A stretch of DNA of 64,000 bases, from positions 1 to 64,000 of the forward strand of contig CAYRTD010000001.1 of the NCBI GenBank assembly GCA_964426915.1. Direction: 5' to 3'. Source of the DNA: CAYRTD01 sp964426915 (GTDB lineage: Bacteria; Bacteroidota; Bacteroidia; Bacteroidales; GCA-2748055). Below are positions 53,953 through 61,802 of this stretch, one piece after another. Made by a program: the position numbers and the translations under genes. The notes under the pieces are model-generated. The model was not told the origin of the DNA, searched no databases, and saw only the letters and a list, made by a program, of their open reading frames with translations. Numbering within the stretch: position 1 is the first letter of the stretch; each line of letters begins with the position of its first letter.

Positions 53953-55317
53953 ATGAAAATCTGGGAAAAATATAATGAATTTGTACGAAATCTGATTCTG
54001 CAAAATAAATCAGAACGTGGGTTAAGTCTTGAGTATTGGCGTAATAGGTTGTTTTACAATACCTTGTTGATATTCTTCCCCATTAGTGTACTGGCCTATA
54101 TTCCAGCGATGATCGTTAGCATAAAAACTCAGCTCTGGTCCGTAGCGGTTATTGATACTGTCGCTTTTTTTTCCCTTTTGACTGTAATTCTAAACAGGAA
54201 TATCACCTTAAGATTCAAAAAGAATTTTTTTATATATGTATTGTATTTTCTGGCTCTCGGACTACTGATTTTCATGGGGAATTATGGTCCGGGAATGTTG
54301 TATCTGCTTGCTGTATCCATATTTTCCCTGCTAATATTGGGTAGGAAAGCGGGGATGTTTACTTTTTTCCTGAATACTTTTGTTTACCTCCTGATCATTC
54401 TGGTTTCCTTTAGCGAAGTATTGCCCTATAATTATTTTGGAGATTATAAACCGGTTACATGGACTGTGGTGGGTATAAACCTTGTATTATTGAACATTGG
54501 ACTTATATATGCCGTGAATGAATTGATCGCCGGCTTGTCGAATAAAATAGAAAAACAGAAAATCCTTGAATCAAGGCTAAATGATGATAAGAAAAAACTC
54601 GAAAATGCATTAATCAAGGCAGAAGAATCAGATAAACTGAAATCTGCTTTCCTGGCTAATCTGAGCCATGAGATCCGTACGCCGATGAATGGGATTACCG
54701 GATTTGCGGAACTCCTGAAGCCTGAACAGTCAAATAAGAAAAAAGAGAAGTATATTGAGATCATTCAGAACAGCAGTGAACTTTTATTGACAATAATTGA
54801 TGATGTGGTTGAGCTGGCCAGGCTGGATGCCAATGTCATTTCCCTAAGCGAATCTGCTTTTAGCATTTCTTCTCTGATGGATCAGTTTTATATCACCTTT
54901 AATATCAAAACAAAGCCGGGTCTTAAGTTTGTTAAGCTGAATTCTGTGCCTGATGAATATGACAAGGTATTGGGGGACAGGGGAAAGATAAGTCAGGTCT
55001 TAAATAATTTACTTAGCAATGCCTTCAAATATACAAAGGAGGGCACGGTAAGAGTTAATTCAGATTACGATCCGGTGCAAAGACGTTATAGTTTTGAAGT
55101 AAAAGATACCGGAAATGGGATTTCTCCTGAAAATCAGGAAAAAATTTTCCATCGCTTTTTTCAGGAGTCATCACAGAGTCAGGGGATCGGTCTGGGACTT
55201 TCGATTTCCGAATCTCTTACAGAGCTTATGAACGGAAAGTTAAGACTGGAATCTTTACCCGGAAAGGGAAGCACGTTCATATTGGAAATTCCTCTGACTC
55301 CGCTTAATCAGAAATAA
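53953..55317 (+). CDS. Membrane histidine kinase without receiver domain
   Basis: The 454-aa protein has six N-terminal membrane helices (about residues 34-54, 60-76, 90-107, 110-125, 130-156, 172-195), a short coiled coil (about 198-228) and HisKA plus HATPase domains. The phospho-acceptor His lies in LSHEIRTPMNGITGF (about 234-248). The N-box LNNLLSNAFKYTKEG and G-boxes DTGNGISPENQEKIF and GIGLGLSIS are intact. No periplasmic sensor is present, so the membrane part may sense lipid state or another kinase. No response regulator lies nearby. It converges on the DUF1460 gene with 7 bp between stops. Confidence 0.92.
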   Translation: MKIWEKYNEFVRNLILQNKSERGLSLEYWRNRLFYNTLLIFFPISVLAYIPAMIVSIKTQLWSVAVIDTVAFFSLLTVILNRNITLRFKKNFFIYVLYFLALGLLIFMGNYGPGMLYLLAVSIFSLLILGRKAGMFTFFLNTFVYLLIILVSFSEVLPYNYFGDYKPVTWTVVGINLVLLNIGLIYAVNELIAGLSNKIEKQKILESRLNDDKKKLENALIKAEESDKLKSAFLANLSHEIRTPMNGITGFAELLKPEQSNKKKEKYIEIIQNSSELLLTIIDDVVELARLDANVISLSESAFSISSLMDQFYITFNIKTKPGLKFVKLNSVPDEYDKVLGDRGKISQVLNNLLSNAFKYTKEGTVRVNSDYDPVQRRYSFEVKDTGNGISPENQEKIFHRFFQESSQSQGIGLGLSISESLTELMNGKLRLESLPGKGSTFILEIPLTPLNQK

Positions 55318-55324
55318 TGTATCA

Positions 55325-56296
55325 TCAGAAAATTATTCGTGCCACAATAATTCCTGTCATCAGATTATTATTATTAACCTGGGTGTGCAGACTTTCATCG
55401 GAAATGATAACCTTTCCTGAAACTGAAGAGGCATGAATCAGATGGATGGTTCCTTCAATCTTTATGGCAATACCGGTATGCATGATATCCAAAACCTCTA
55501 TTGATGTGGTTATGGCGATTAGATCGCCGGATTTTATTTCCCTACCGGCAAGACTGATTTGTACTTCAGGGATATAATATAAATCTCTTTTGTTTATGTT
55601 CACTTCCTGTTTTTTTATCTCTTTGGCGAAATCTGGATCACTTAATTTTTCATAGCTACCGGTGTGTTCGCTCATGAAATTTATTTCTTTATCCATTAGC
55701 AGATCAATAGCCGGGAATCTGATTATTTCGATTAGATATTTCCTGGCATTTTCATATAACCAGTCGCTGAAATAATGAAGACGGGAGGGAAACCGGTTGA
55801 TCTTTCCCTCGCGATATCTTAACAAAGTCAAGCGGTCCAGATATTCATCGAAAGAAAAGTTTTTGCCTGCAATAATTTGGGAAATAGCGATCACATTCTC
55901 AACGTAGGTAGTGCAGTCAAGGCTCCTGAGATTAACGACCAGAACTTCTTCATCTTTATTTTCGAGAGTTCCGGCCTTATATTCAGTACCCAGAAAAAAA
56001 GTAGCAACATTCAAAATAAGTTGTTCTTTCGATAAGGTATCCCAACGTGATTCTTTTGCGGTTTCCATTATCTGCTCAAAAATGATAGAATCCTCATGAG
56101 TATAGATGCAAACCGGATTATCAGTATTATTCTCATTTATTCCTCCACTGTTATTTTTGGGATAAGATGAATGTAGAGGAGAACCCTGAGTAATCCCAGA
56201 ATAAACACAAATGAATATGAAAAGGAATCCGGTTAGGAGCAGATGAGTCCTTAAGACGGGTTTTGAAGTTATAATATTCCTCATAAGCATATTCAA
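55325..56296 (-). CDS. DUF1460 (N-acetylmuramoyl-L-alanine amidase-like) protein
   Basis: The 323-aa protein has an N-terminal signal anchor (about residues 17-37, THLLLTGFLFIFICVYSGIT) and a DUF1460 (PF07313) domain from about residue 70. LDCTTYVENVIAIS (about 129-142) contains the predicted nucleophile Cys of this NlpC/P60-like fold. GDLIAITTSIEVLDIMHTGIAI (about 252-273) carries the His of the active site. Structural members of the family act as peptidoglycan-fragment amidases or hydrolases, so a periplasmic cell-wall recycling role is likely. It is monocistronic. Confidence 0.88.
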   Translation of the reverse strand: MNMLMRNIITSKPVLRTHLLLTGFLFIFICVYSGITQGSPLHSSYPKNNSGGINENNTDNPVCIYTHEDSIIFEQIMETAKESRWDTLSKEQLILNVATFFLGTEYKAGTLENKDEEVLVVNLRSLDCTTYVENVIAISQIIAGKNFSFDEYLDRLTLLRYREGKINRFPSRLHYFSDWLYENARKYLIEIIRFPAIDLLMDKEINFMSEHTGSYEKLSDPDFAKEIKKQEVNINKRDLYYIPEVQISLAGREIKSGDLIAITTSIEVLDIMHTGIAIKIEGTIHLIHASSVSGKVIISDESLHTQVNNNNLMTGIIVARIIF

Positions 56297-56415
56297 AATT
56301 ATTAAATTATCTCTGTTTTATACAGTGTATTTGGCGAAAATACAATAATTTTGAATAGCACAGGTAGGTTTATCAGATTTTGAAATCCACATTATGACTA
56401 CTAAATACTGTTACC

Positions 56416-56631
56416 ATGAAAAGAAGACTTGACGAAGAGATACTGGAAACAATGAGGAAGAATCCGGATAATTGGAGGGGAGTATTCTATGTTAACTCAA
56501 AAGATCCTCGTTTGATTGTTCCAAAGCTGGATCCAGGGCTGGGATGGACGTTTAATTTTGGAAGCCCCTATGCCTGGGTAACCATGCTTTTGATTCTGCT
56601 GATCGTTATTCTTTCAAAGTTTTTTCTATAG
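56416..56631 (+). CDS. DUF5808-type small membrane-anchored protein
   Basis: The 71-aa protein carries the DUF5808 pattern NPDNWRGVFYVNSKDPRLIVPKLDPGLGWTFNFGSP (starts at about residue 15), followed by a single C-terminal helix (about 50-70, AWVTMLLILLIVILSKFFL). DUF5808 is found as a short module in membrane proteins of Bacteroidota and Firmicutes, often next to DUF1648 proteins; none is seen here. It is divergent from the DUF1460 gene. Function is unknown. Confidence 0.75.
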   Translation: MKRRLDEEILETMRKNPDNWRGVFYVNSKDPRLIVPKLDPGLGWTFNFGSPYAWVTMLLILLIVILSKFFL

Positions 56632-57174
56632 TTGATCCTCCACTAAAAGTCCTTGTGACTGTGTTATGCAAAAGGCGGAATTCTTTCATTCACTCCATAC
56701 CGGTTGAAAAATCTTCCACCTTGCTTATTTAGAGTCTGTCCATAATGTCCGATATACTCATTCAGGGTTAATTTTCAGCGGCATTCGTGACCGCGTTCGC
56801 GTAAAGCTTTAGCGGTTGCGAAGCTCGTTATCACTCGGTTCTGCGTTGCTGCAAAAATTTTATAAAAAGAATGTTTCCATAAGCACGGTGGGTGGGGAAA
56901 TACAATTTATTTTTATTCAACCTAATCAGGGGTTACCAGTGCCATTAAATCGAACATTCTTACTGTAACAAATAAATCTAGTGCGAAACTTCTGTTATTA
57001 AGAAACGACTCCTAATTGAATAGATTATTGATTTTTTTTCAGGAAAATGCCTAATAAGTTACTTTGGTACGGATATTGACGTATCTTTACGCAAATGAAT
57101 TTACCTACCTTTATGCCCTTTTTTATAAGTCTGTCTAAGGGTAATAACAAAACTTTACACATAAATATTTAATA
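56632..57174. other. Intergenic region with a repeat copy and the helicase leader
   Basis: The 543-bp gap contains the family 1 repeat at 56731-56863. Its right part is the presumed promoter and long 5' leader of the DEAD-box helicase gene: TTTG at 57063-57066 and TATCTTTA at 57082-57089 resemble -33/-7 elements, though the spacing is short. If used, they would give a leader of about 80 bases. No ORF is seen. Confidence 0.4.
56731..56863 (+). repeat. Dispersed palindromic repeat, family 1, copy at 56.7 kb
   Basis: It begins AGAGTCTGTCCATAATGTCC and continues GATATACTCATTCAGGG. It then has a palindrome-rich part (CGTGACCGCGTTCGCG, GTAAAGCTTTAGCGG, CGAAGCTCGTTATCACTCGG) ending at TTGCTGC. The ACTCATTCAG segment recurs at 61.1 kb, and GCTTTAGCGG at 27.9 kb. 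The reverse complement of GAAGCTCGTTATCACTCGGT nearly matches 61540-61560. Confidence 0.75.
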
Positions 57175-58437
57175 ATGCAATTTGAAAAATTAAACATCAT
57201 TGACCCTATTTTAAGGGCATTGAAAGAAGAAAACTATTCTGAACCCACAACAATACAAAAAAGAGCTATTCCAATTATCCTTAACAAAAAAGATGTTCTG
57301 GGAAGTGCACAGACCGGCACAGGGAAAACTGCTGCCTTTGCAATTCCAATCCTGCAGCACTTGTACTCTGCACGCGGGCAAAATAAAGGTTCCCGGAAAA
57401 CAAAGGCGCTAATTATTACTCCCACCCGCGAATTGGCTATCCAGATTGGCGAAAGTTTCACAACTTATGGCAGACACACAGGAATAAAGAACACGGTTAT
57501 TTTCGGAGGTGTATCCCAGGGAGCGCAAACAGCTGCTCTTCGCAGAGGGGTGGATATCCTTGTAGCAACACCTGGCAGACTATTGGACCTGATGAATCAG
57601 GGATATGTCAGTCTTAATGACATAGAATATTTCGTTCTCGATGAAGCCGACCGTATGCTTGACATGGGATTTATTCATGACATCCGGAAAATCATCTCGA
57701 AATTACCTGAGAAAAGACAATCCCTGTTTTTTTCGGCTACCATGCCAAAGAATATTGTAGAACTTTCGGAAAAGATACTCCATAAGCCGGAAAAAGTGGA
57801 AATAAATGCAGTTTCCACTACAGCCGATACAATACAACAGTACCTGTATTATACAAACAAGTCTGATAAGAAGGATTTACTCTTTCATATACTTCAGGAC
57901 GAAAATATTGATCAGGTATTATTGTTTTCCCGGACAAAGCACGGAGCAGATAAAATAGCCAGGAATTTACAAAAAAAGAGGATTACCTCATCTGCCATTC
58001 ATGGTGATAAAGCTCAAAACCAGCGTCAGAGATCCCTTGCTCAGTTTAAAGAGGGTGAGATACGCGTGCTTGTGGCAACAGATATTGCCGCAAGAGGCAT
58101 TGATATTGACCGGTTGAAATATGTGATCAATTATGATATACCGAATGAAGCCGAAACCTATGTTCACAGAATAGGCAGGTCAGGGAGAGCAGGGGAGAAA
58201 GGCACAGCAATATCCATATGCGAACCTGAAGAGAATATCTATATAAGAGACATTGAAAAATTAATAAACAAGAAAATAGAATTTGTCAGAGAAAACCCTT
58301 TTCCTCAAACGGAAAAGCCCATGAACGGTCAGGAAAAGAAACAGTTTGAAAAAGAAAAGCAAAAAAGAAAACAGGAATTTTTTGCTTCCAGGAAAAATAC
58401 TCAGAACAAATCCTATTCGCCCAGGTATAGCAGATAA
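57175..58437 (+). CDS. DEAD-box ATP-dependent RNA helicase, RhlE-like
   Basis: The 420-aa protein has all the DEAD-box motifs: Q-motif PTTIQKRAIPIIL (about residues 22-34), motif I AQTGTGKT (about 45-52), PTRELAIQ, TPGRLLDLM, motif II DEADRMLDMGF, motif III SAT, then ATDIAARGIDID and HRIGRSGRAG in the second RecA lobe. The basic C-terminal tail (about 370-420, KKQFEKEKQKRKQEFFASRKN) is typical of RhlE-type proteins that remodel ribosome assembly intermediates or structured mRNAs, often at low temperature. It is monocistronic and converges on degP. Confidence 0.94.
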   Translation: MQFEKLNIIDPILRALKEENYSEPTTIQKRAIPIILNKKDVLGSAQTGTGKTAAFAIPILQHLYSARGQNKGSRKTKALIITPTRELAIQIGESFTTYGRHTGIKNTVIFGGVSQGAQTAALRRGVDILVATPGRLLDLMNQGYVSLNDIEYFVLDEADRMLDMGFIHDIRKIISKLPEKRQSLFFSATMPKNIVELSEKILHKPEKVEINAVSTTADTIQQYLYYTNKSDKKDLLFHILQDENIDQVLLFSRTKHGADKIARNLQKKRITSSAIHGDKAQNQRQRSLAQFKEGEIRVLVATDIAARGIDIDRLKYVINYDIPNEAETYVHRIGRSGRAGEKGTAISICEPEENIYIRDIEKLINKKIEFVRENPFPQTEKPMNGQEKKQFEKEKQKRKQEFFASRKNTQNKSYSPRYSR

Positions 58438-58492
58438 AGAAAGGTCTCATAGTATTTTTAAAAACATGACCCATTCCCGCTACAGGCAAAAA

Positions 58493-58545
58493 AATATGGA
58501 GAAAAGGAACTTTGAAAAAATTAATTCAGACCGATTCTCCATATT
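58493..58545. terminator. Hairpin between convergent helicase and degP genes
   Basis: AATATGGAGAA (58493-58503) and TTCTCCATATT (58535-58545) form a perfect 11-bp stem with a 31-base loop. It lies midway in the 139-bp gap between the two convergent stops. The loop is long and no U-tract follows, so a terminator role is only plausible. Confidence 0.4.
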
Positions 58546-58576
58546 CTTATTATAGGGGCAGAGGGAATTCATTACA

Positions 58577-60013
58577 TCATATACTGAATGTATAAACCAC
58601 ACTTGAACCATTAGGATAAACACCTTCCATATACACATTACCTGAATAATCTTCAAGCAAATTAACAATATCTATGGGTTGTCTGACAAGTTGATTATTT
58701 ATGGAAAGGATAATGAAACCTTCTTTCACTCCTGATGACTGCAGGGGGCCGGGTCCGATGTCGATTACCTGTACTCCGGCTGTCAGGTTAAGTTTTTCCT
58801 GTAAATCTTTTGGCACCATTTTAAATGTGGCTCCGAGTAAGCTTTCTTCCTGGTTACGGATAAGTTCTCTTTGCTTTTCCATGCTCATTAGCTCTGCAGT
58901 TAATTCTCGTGACCTTCCGTCTCTCGATATTGTAATTTCAACTCTATCACCGGGATGCAAAGCAGTGATGTGCTTTTGCAATTCTGCTGTATTATCTATA
59001 TCATTTTCATTGATCTTCATGATAACATCACCACTTTTGATTCCGGCCTGATCTGCAGCGCCTCCATCTATAACGCGTTCCACGTATATGCCTTCAATTT
59101 CATCCAGTCCTTCTTCTGATGCAAGTTCTGAATTTACTTCTCTTATACTTATTCCAAGGATACCCCTTCTCACTTCCCCGAATTCCAGAATGTCATCTTT
59201 TACTCTTTTTACGATAGAAGAGGGTACGGCAAAAGCAGTACCTATATTTGTCTGTGTTGGTGAAAGGATTAGTGTGGGAATGCCTATAAGTTCACCTCTG
59301 AGATTTACCAGCGCTCCACCGCTGTTCCCGACGTTTACTGCCGCATCTGTCTGAAGGAATGATTCAATAGGCATTTCACTTTCACGTAAAACTCCCAGGC
59401 TTCGTTCTTTGGCACTAATAATACCTGCTGTAACCGAGGATGTGAGTCCAAAAGGATTTCCAACTGCCAGTACCCAATCGCCCAAAATAGTTTCTTCTGA
59501 ATCACCAAGTTCCAGATAGGGTAAGTTTGTTTCATCAATTTTTAAAAGCGCGATATCTGTATTCTGATCTTTGCCTTGAACTTCAGCGCTATAGCTTCGC
59601 TGATCATTTAAGGTCACCTCAATTTCATCTGCACCCCTTATCACATGAAAATTGGTAACAATATATCCGTCCTGGGAAACAATTACCCCGGAACCGAACC
59701 CAACTGCAGGTTGCGGGTCTTCTTTTCTGTTTTGTTCAGGGCCAAAGAAGAATTCAAAAGGGCTAAGCTTTCTTTCATCTCGTTCACGGGTAGTTTTTAC
59801 ATGTACAACCCCATGCACGGTGTGTTGGGCAGCATGTCGAAAATCCAGGTTGTCCGGATCGAAATCAGCCGGTAATTGAGCAGGAACAGCTAAATCCCTT
59901 TTGCTGTTCATATTATTATTGGAATGATCTTCCATGCCGGAATGGATAAGTACTGCTATTATTCCTCCCGCAAGGGCTGTTAAAAAATAGGTGCCGATGT
60001 TTATTAATTTCAT
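58577..60013 (-). CDS. degP: DegP/HtrA-family periplasmic serine protease
   Basis: The 478-aa protein has an N-terminal membrane/signal segment (about residues 7-24), a trypsin-like domain with catalytic His123 (TNFHVIRGADE), Asp153 (NTDIALLKID) and Ser231 (VGNSGGALVN), and two PDZ domains (about 285-375 and 395-475; GVLGISIREVNSELA-type start, KSGDVIMKIN). It should degrade or refold damaged envelope proteins. Residues 30-85 are a linker typical for Bacteroidota homologues. DegQ or DegS assignments are possible, but two PDZ domains favour DegP/Q. The nearby helicase and BON genes hint at a stress-related neighbourhood. Confidence 0.93.
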   Translation of the reverse strand: MKLINIGTYFLTALAGGIIAVLIHSGMEDHSNNNMNSKRDLAVPAQLPADFDPDNLDFRHAAQHTVHGVVHVKTTRERDERKLSPFEFFFGPEQNRKEDPQPAVGFGSGVIVSQDGYIVTNFHVIRGADEIEVTLNDQRSYSAEVQGKDQNTDIALLKIDETNLPYLELGDSEETILGDWVLAVGNPFGLTSSVTAGIISAKERSLGVLRESEMPIESFLQTDAAVNVGNSGGALVNLRGELIGIPTLILSPTQTNIGTAFAVPSSIVKRVKDDILEFGEVRRGILGISIREVNSELASEEGLDEIEGIYVERVIDGGAADQAGIKSGDVIMKINENDIDNTAELQKHITALHPGDRVEITISRDGRSRELTAELMSMEKQRELIRNQEESLLGATFKMVPKDLQEKLNLTAGVQVIDIGPGPLQSSGVKEGFIILSINNQLVRQPIDIVNLLEDYSGNVYMEGVYPNGSSVVYTFSI

Positions 60014-60376
60014 GAGAATTTATTTTATTGATTCGTTTATATTATCTGGTCACTGATATTTCTGAACGATTACTATCAGTGAAATATCCTTTCTTTTAAG
60101 CGAAAATCCAGATTTCCCATGATCAGATAAGTATATAATCTTATCATGATCCGGTAATTCTGCTTAATAGATTCCTTACTTATATAGAGGATGTCTAAAA
60201 AGTAATAATCATTTTAAAAGAACTTACAATCTGAAAGCATTCCTCTTTCCTGCCCCACCCAAACCCTCCCCCGTGGGTGGGTTTGGGTGGGACAAACAGA
60301 GGGATACTTTCAATTTGTAAGTATCCCAAAACTAAAAAATACTTTTTAGACACCCTCGCATATAATTTAGGGCATA
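60014..60376. other. Intergenic region holding the 171-bp foldback element
   Basis: The 363-bp gap between the BON gene stop and the degP start (both minus strand) is half filled by the family 2 foldback element at 60187-60357. The remainder, next to degP, should hold its promoter. No ORF is seen. Confidence 0.5.
60187..60357. repeat. 171-bp foldback (MITE-like) element, family 2
   Basis: The ends GAGGATGTCTAAAAAGTA (60187-60204) and the reverse complement of 60340-60357 (GAGGGTGTCTAAAAAGTA) match in 17 of 18 positions. Subterminal segments CTTACAATCTGAAAG and CTTACAAATTGAAAG (reverse complement of the right side) also pair. The centre is CCCACCCAAACCC (60254-60266) and GGGTTTGGGTGGG (60279-60291). 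The entire element is thus a long imperfect palindrome. It has no ORF; mobility is inferred from structure and from partial copies elsewhere. Confidence 0.8.
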
Positions 60377-61042
60377 TTAGATAATTGTAATATTATTTAT
60401 TACATCTGTTACCCCGGAGGTATACATAGCAATAGCGAATGCCCGTGATTTTGTTAAATAGTCCGGAGCTGTCCCCGACAGGGTTACAATTCCGTTATTT
60501 ACATCTACATTGATGCTGTCTTCATCAATCAGCAGACTTCTTCTGTAAGCCGCTTTTATATCATTTTCAATGTCTATATCCACCACAGACTTGGCTAAAC
60601 TTACTGTCAGATCGTTCACAATTCCAATCACACCATTGGTAGAAAGAGTAATATCTTCAGCAAGATTTCTTTCCCAGTAAGTATCAACTACTCCCGATAG
60701 GGTGACGACACCGTCAACGGTTTGTACATCAATATTTACGGAATTTACTCGGCTATCCCAAAGCAATTTACGTTCAACGCTGTCGGTGATCTCGGCATCA
60801 GTAGGCAGACTTACTTCAGGAGGAAAGGATATCTCAAGCCTGTTGTCCACATTTATTATTCCAGGCACGCTTAAGGCATTTCTTTCTGAAGCCATTTTTG
60901 CCGCATAAGTGGGCACAGAGCCATTAAGAATTGCGGTGTCATCTTGTACCTTTACATCCACATCATTTGCATTAACACTGTCATCCCATGCCAGGTTGTC
61001 GATGATGTCCTGTTTTTTCATTTCTTCATTTCTTGGTGTCAT
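60377..61042 (-). CDS. Triple BON-domain protein
   Basis: The 221-aa protein is three BON domains in tandem (about residues 8-75, 80-152 and 155-221), each with the pattern IDVxxxxGxVTLSGxVxTxxxxxxA followed by a GVxxVxNxL strand. BON domains bind phospholipids or other membranes and occur in OsmY. Unlike OsmY, no signal peptide is present (MTPRNEEMKKQDIIDNLAWD), so it appears cytoplasmic, perhaps membrane-peripheral and stress-related. It is bracketed by family 2 repeat copies in opposite orientation (60187 and 61703). Confidence 0.9.
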   Translation of the reverse strand: MTPRNEEMKKQDIIDNLAWDDSVNANDVDVKVQDDTAILNGSVPTYAAKMASERNALSVPGIINVDNRLEISFPPEVSLPTDAEITDSVERKLLWDSRVNSVNIDVQTVDGVVTLSGVVDTYWERNLAEDITLSTNGVIGIVNDLTVSLAKSVVDIDIENDIKAAYRRSLLIDEDSINVDVNNGIVTLSGTAPDYLTKSRAFAIAMYTSGVTDVINNITII

Positions 61043-61083
61043 AACTAAAATATTTTTTATGATTTATAAATAAAAAATTATAA

Positions 61084-61212
61084 AGTGGTGTTTGTCCGTA
61101 ATCTCTGATTTACTCATTCAGTGATAAACCAAAGTAATATAAGTATCGGGACAGGCTGTGAGCTCGCCAGCCAAGTTCTGAATAAGACACACTACTTTAT
61201 GGTCAGACACTA
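61084..61212. repeat. Family 1 repeat pair in inverted orientation
   Basis: AGTGGTGTTTGTCCGTAATC and ACTCATTCAG at 61084-61121 match the left end of the 56.7-kb copy. TTATGGTCAGACACTA at 61197-61212 is the reverse complement of the same terminus (TAGTGTCTGaCCATAA). The two ends enclose about 129 bp with no ORF, the shape expected for a short element with terminal inverted repeats. Confidence 0.65.
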
Positions 61213-61400
61213 AACCAACTATATGCCAAAATACCATTTCCAAAAAAAAAAAACAATCCTCTGTGTTTGAGCGGTATAAGCGATTCTCAGATTGATATAA
61301 AAACTCTCGTTTGTATCTGAGCGTATTATCTGTGAATTTCTTACGCAATGATTCTTATGAATTCCACAAAAAACTCTATACACAATGAGATCAGCGAAGC

Positions 61401-61561
61401 TAATGTTCGAGATCAAGCCTGTCCGCCTAAGGATGGCCAGTGTGACGGCAGGCGGGCCTGCCCCGTGCTAAAACGGGGGACGCGGTCACGCCTGTCCACG
61501 GTAATCCGAATACCCGCTTAAATATATTACAGAATGAGTAACCGAGTGTTAACGAGCTTCC
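61401..61561 (-). repeat. Family 1 repeat, internal segments at 61.4 kb
   Basis: TAATGTTCGAGATCAAGCCT at 61401-61420 repeats 27911-27930 with one change. AGTAACCGAGTGTTAACGAG at about 61536-61555 is close to the reverse complement of 56820-56842. Between them lie GC-rich palindromes. This copy is rearranged relative to the others. Confidence 0.6.
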
Positions 61562-61702
61562 CGGTACTCCGGGAAATACCTCTTAAGACTAAGAGATCCC
61601 TTTGCTATCGGGAACGGACGAAATCCAGGAGAATTTGATAGCATGTATGAAGGCTACACCCTGTTTGACCGGAACCGACTTATATATAAAGAGTAGCCAC
61701 CT

Positions 61703-61787
61703 GGGGGAGGGTTTGGGTGGGGCAAGAAGGAAGAATGCTTTCAGATTGTAAGTTCTTTTAAAATGATTATTACTTTTTAGACAGACT
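61703..61787 (-). repeat. Half copy of the family 2 foldback element, inverted
   Basis: Read on the minus strand, it runs from GTCTGTCTAAAAAGTAATAA through ACTTACAATCTGAAAGCATT to CCCCACCCAAACCCTCCCCC. It matches 60187-60272 with only a few differences. Only the left half of the element is present, in opposite orientation to the complete copy 1.4 kb away; the pair brackets the BON gene. Confidence 0.8.
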
Positions 61788-61802
61788 CATAAAGTCGAGA
61801 GG

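Larger units (their letters stand above)
61043..61802. other. Repeat-rich noncoding region
   Basis: The 760-bp gap between two minus-strand genes holds at least three repeat fragments (61084-61212, 61401-61561, 61703-61787) and no credible gene. The small frame at 61118-61348 runs through repeat sequence. A GC-rich hairpin-forming stretch (GACGGCAGGCGGGCCTGCCC, about 61450-61469) stands out from the A+T-rich surroundings. The region looks like a landing zone for small elements. Confidence 0.6.

Noticed and set aside
61118..61348. 76-codon minus-strand frame in the repeat-rich gap
   Set aside because: It is made largely of repeat-derived sequence and has no protein features.
60187..61787. Intact composite transposon around the BON gene
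   Set aside because: No transposase is present and one flank is only a half copy; kept as a finding about repeats, not called as a mobile element carrying cargo.
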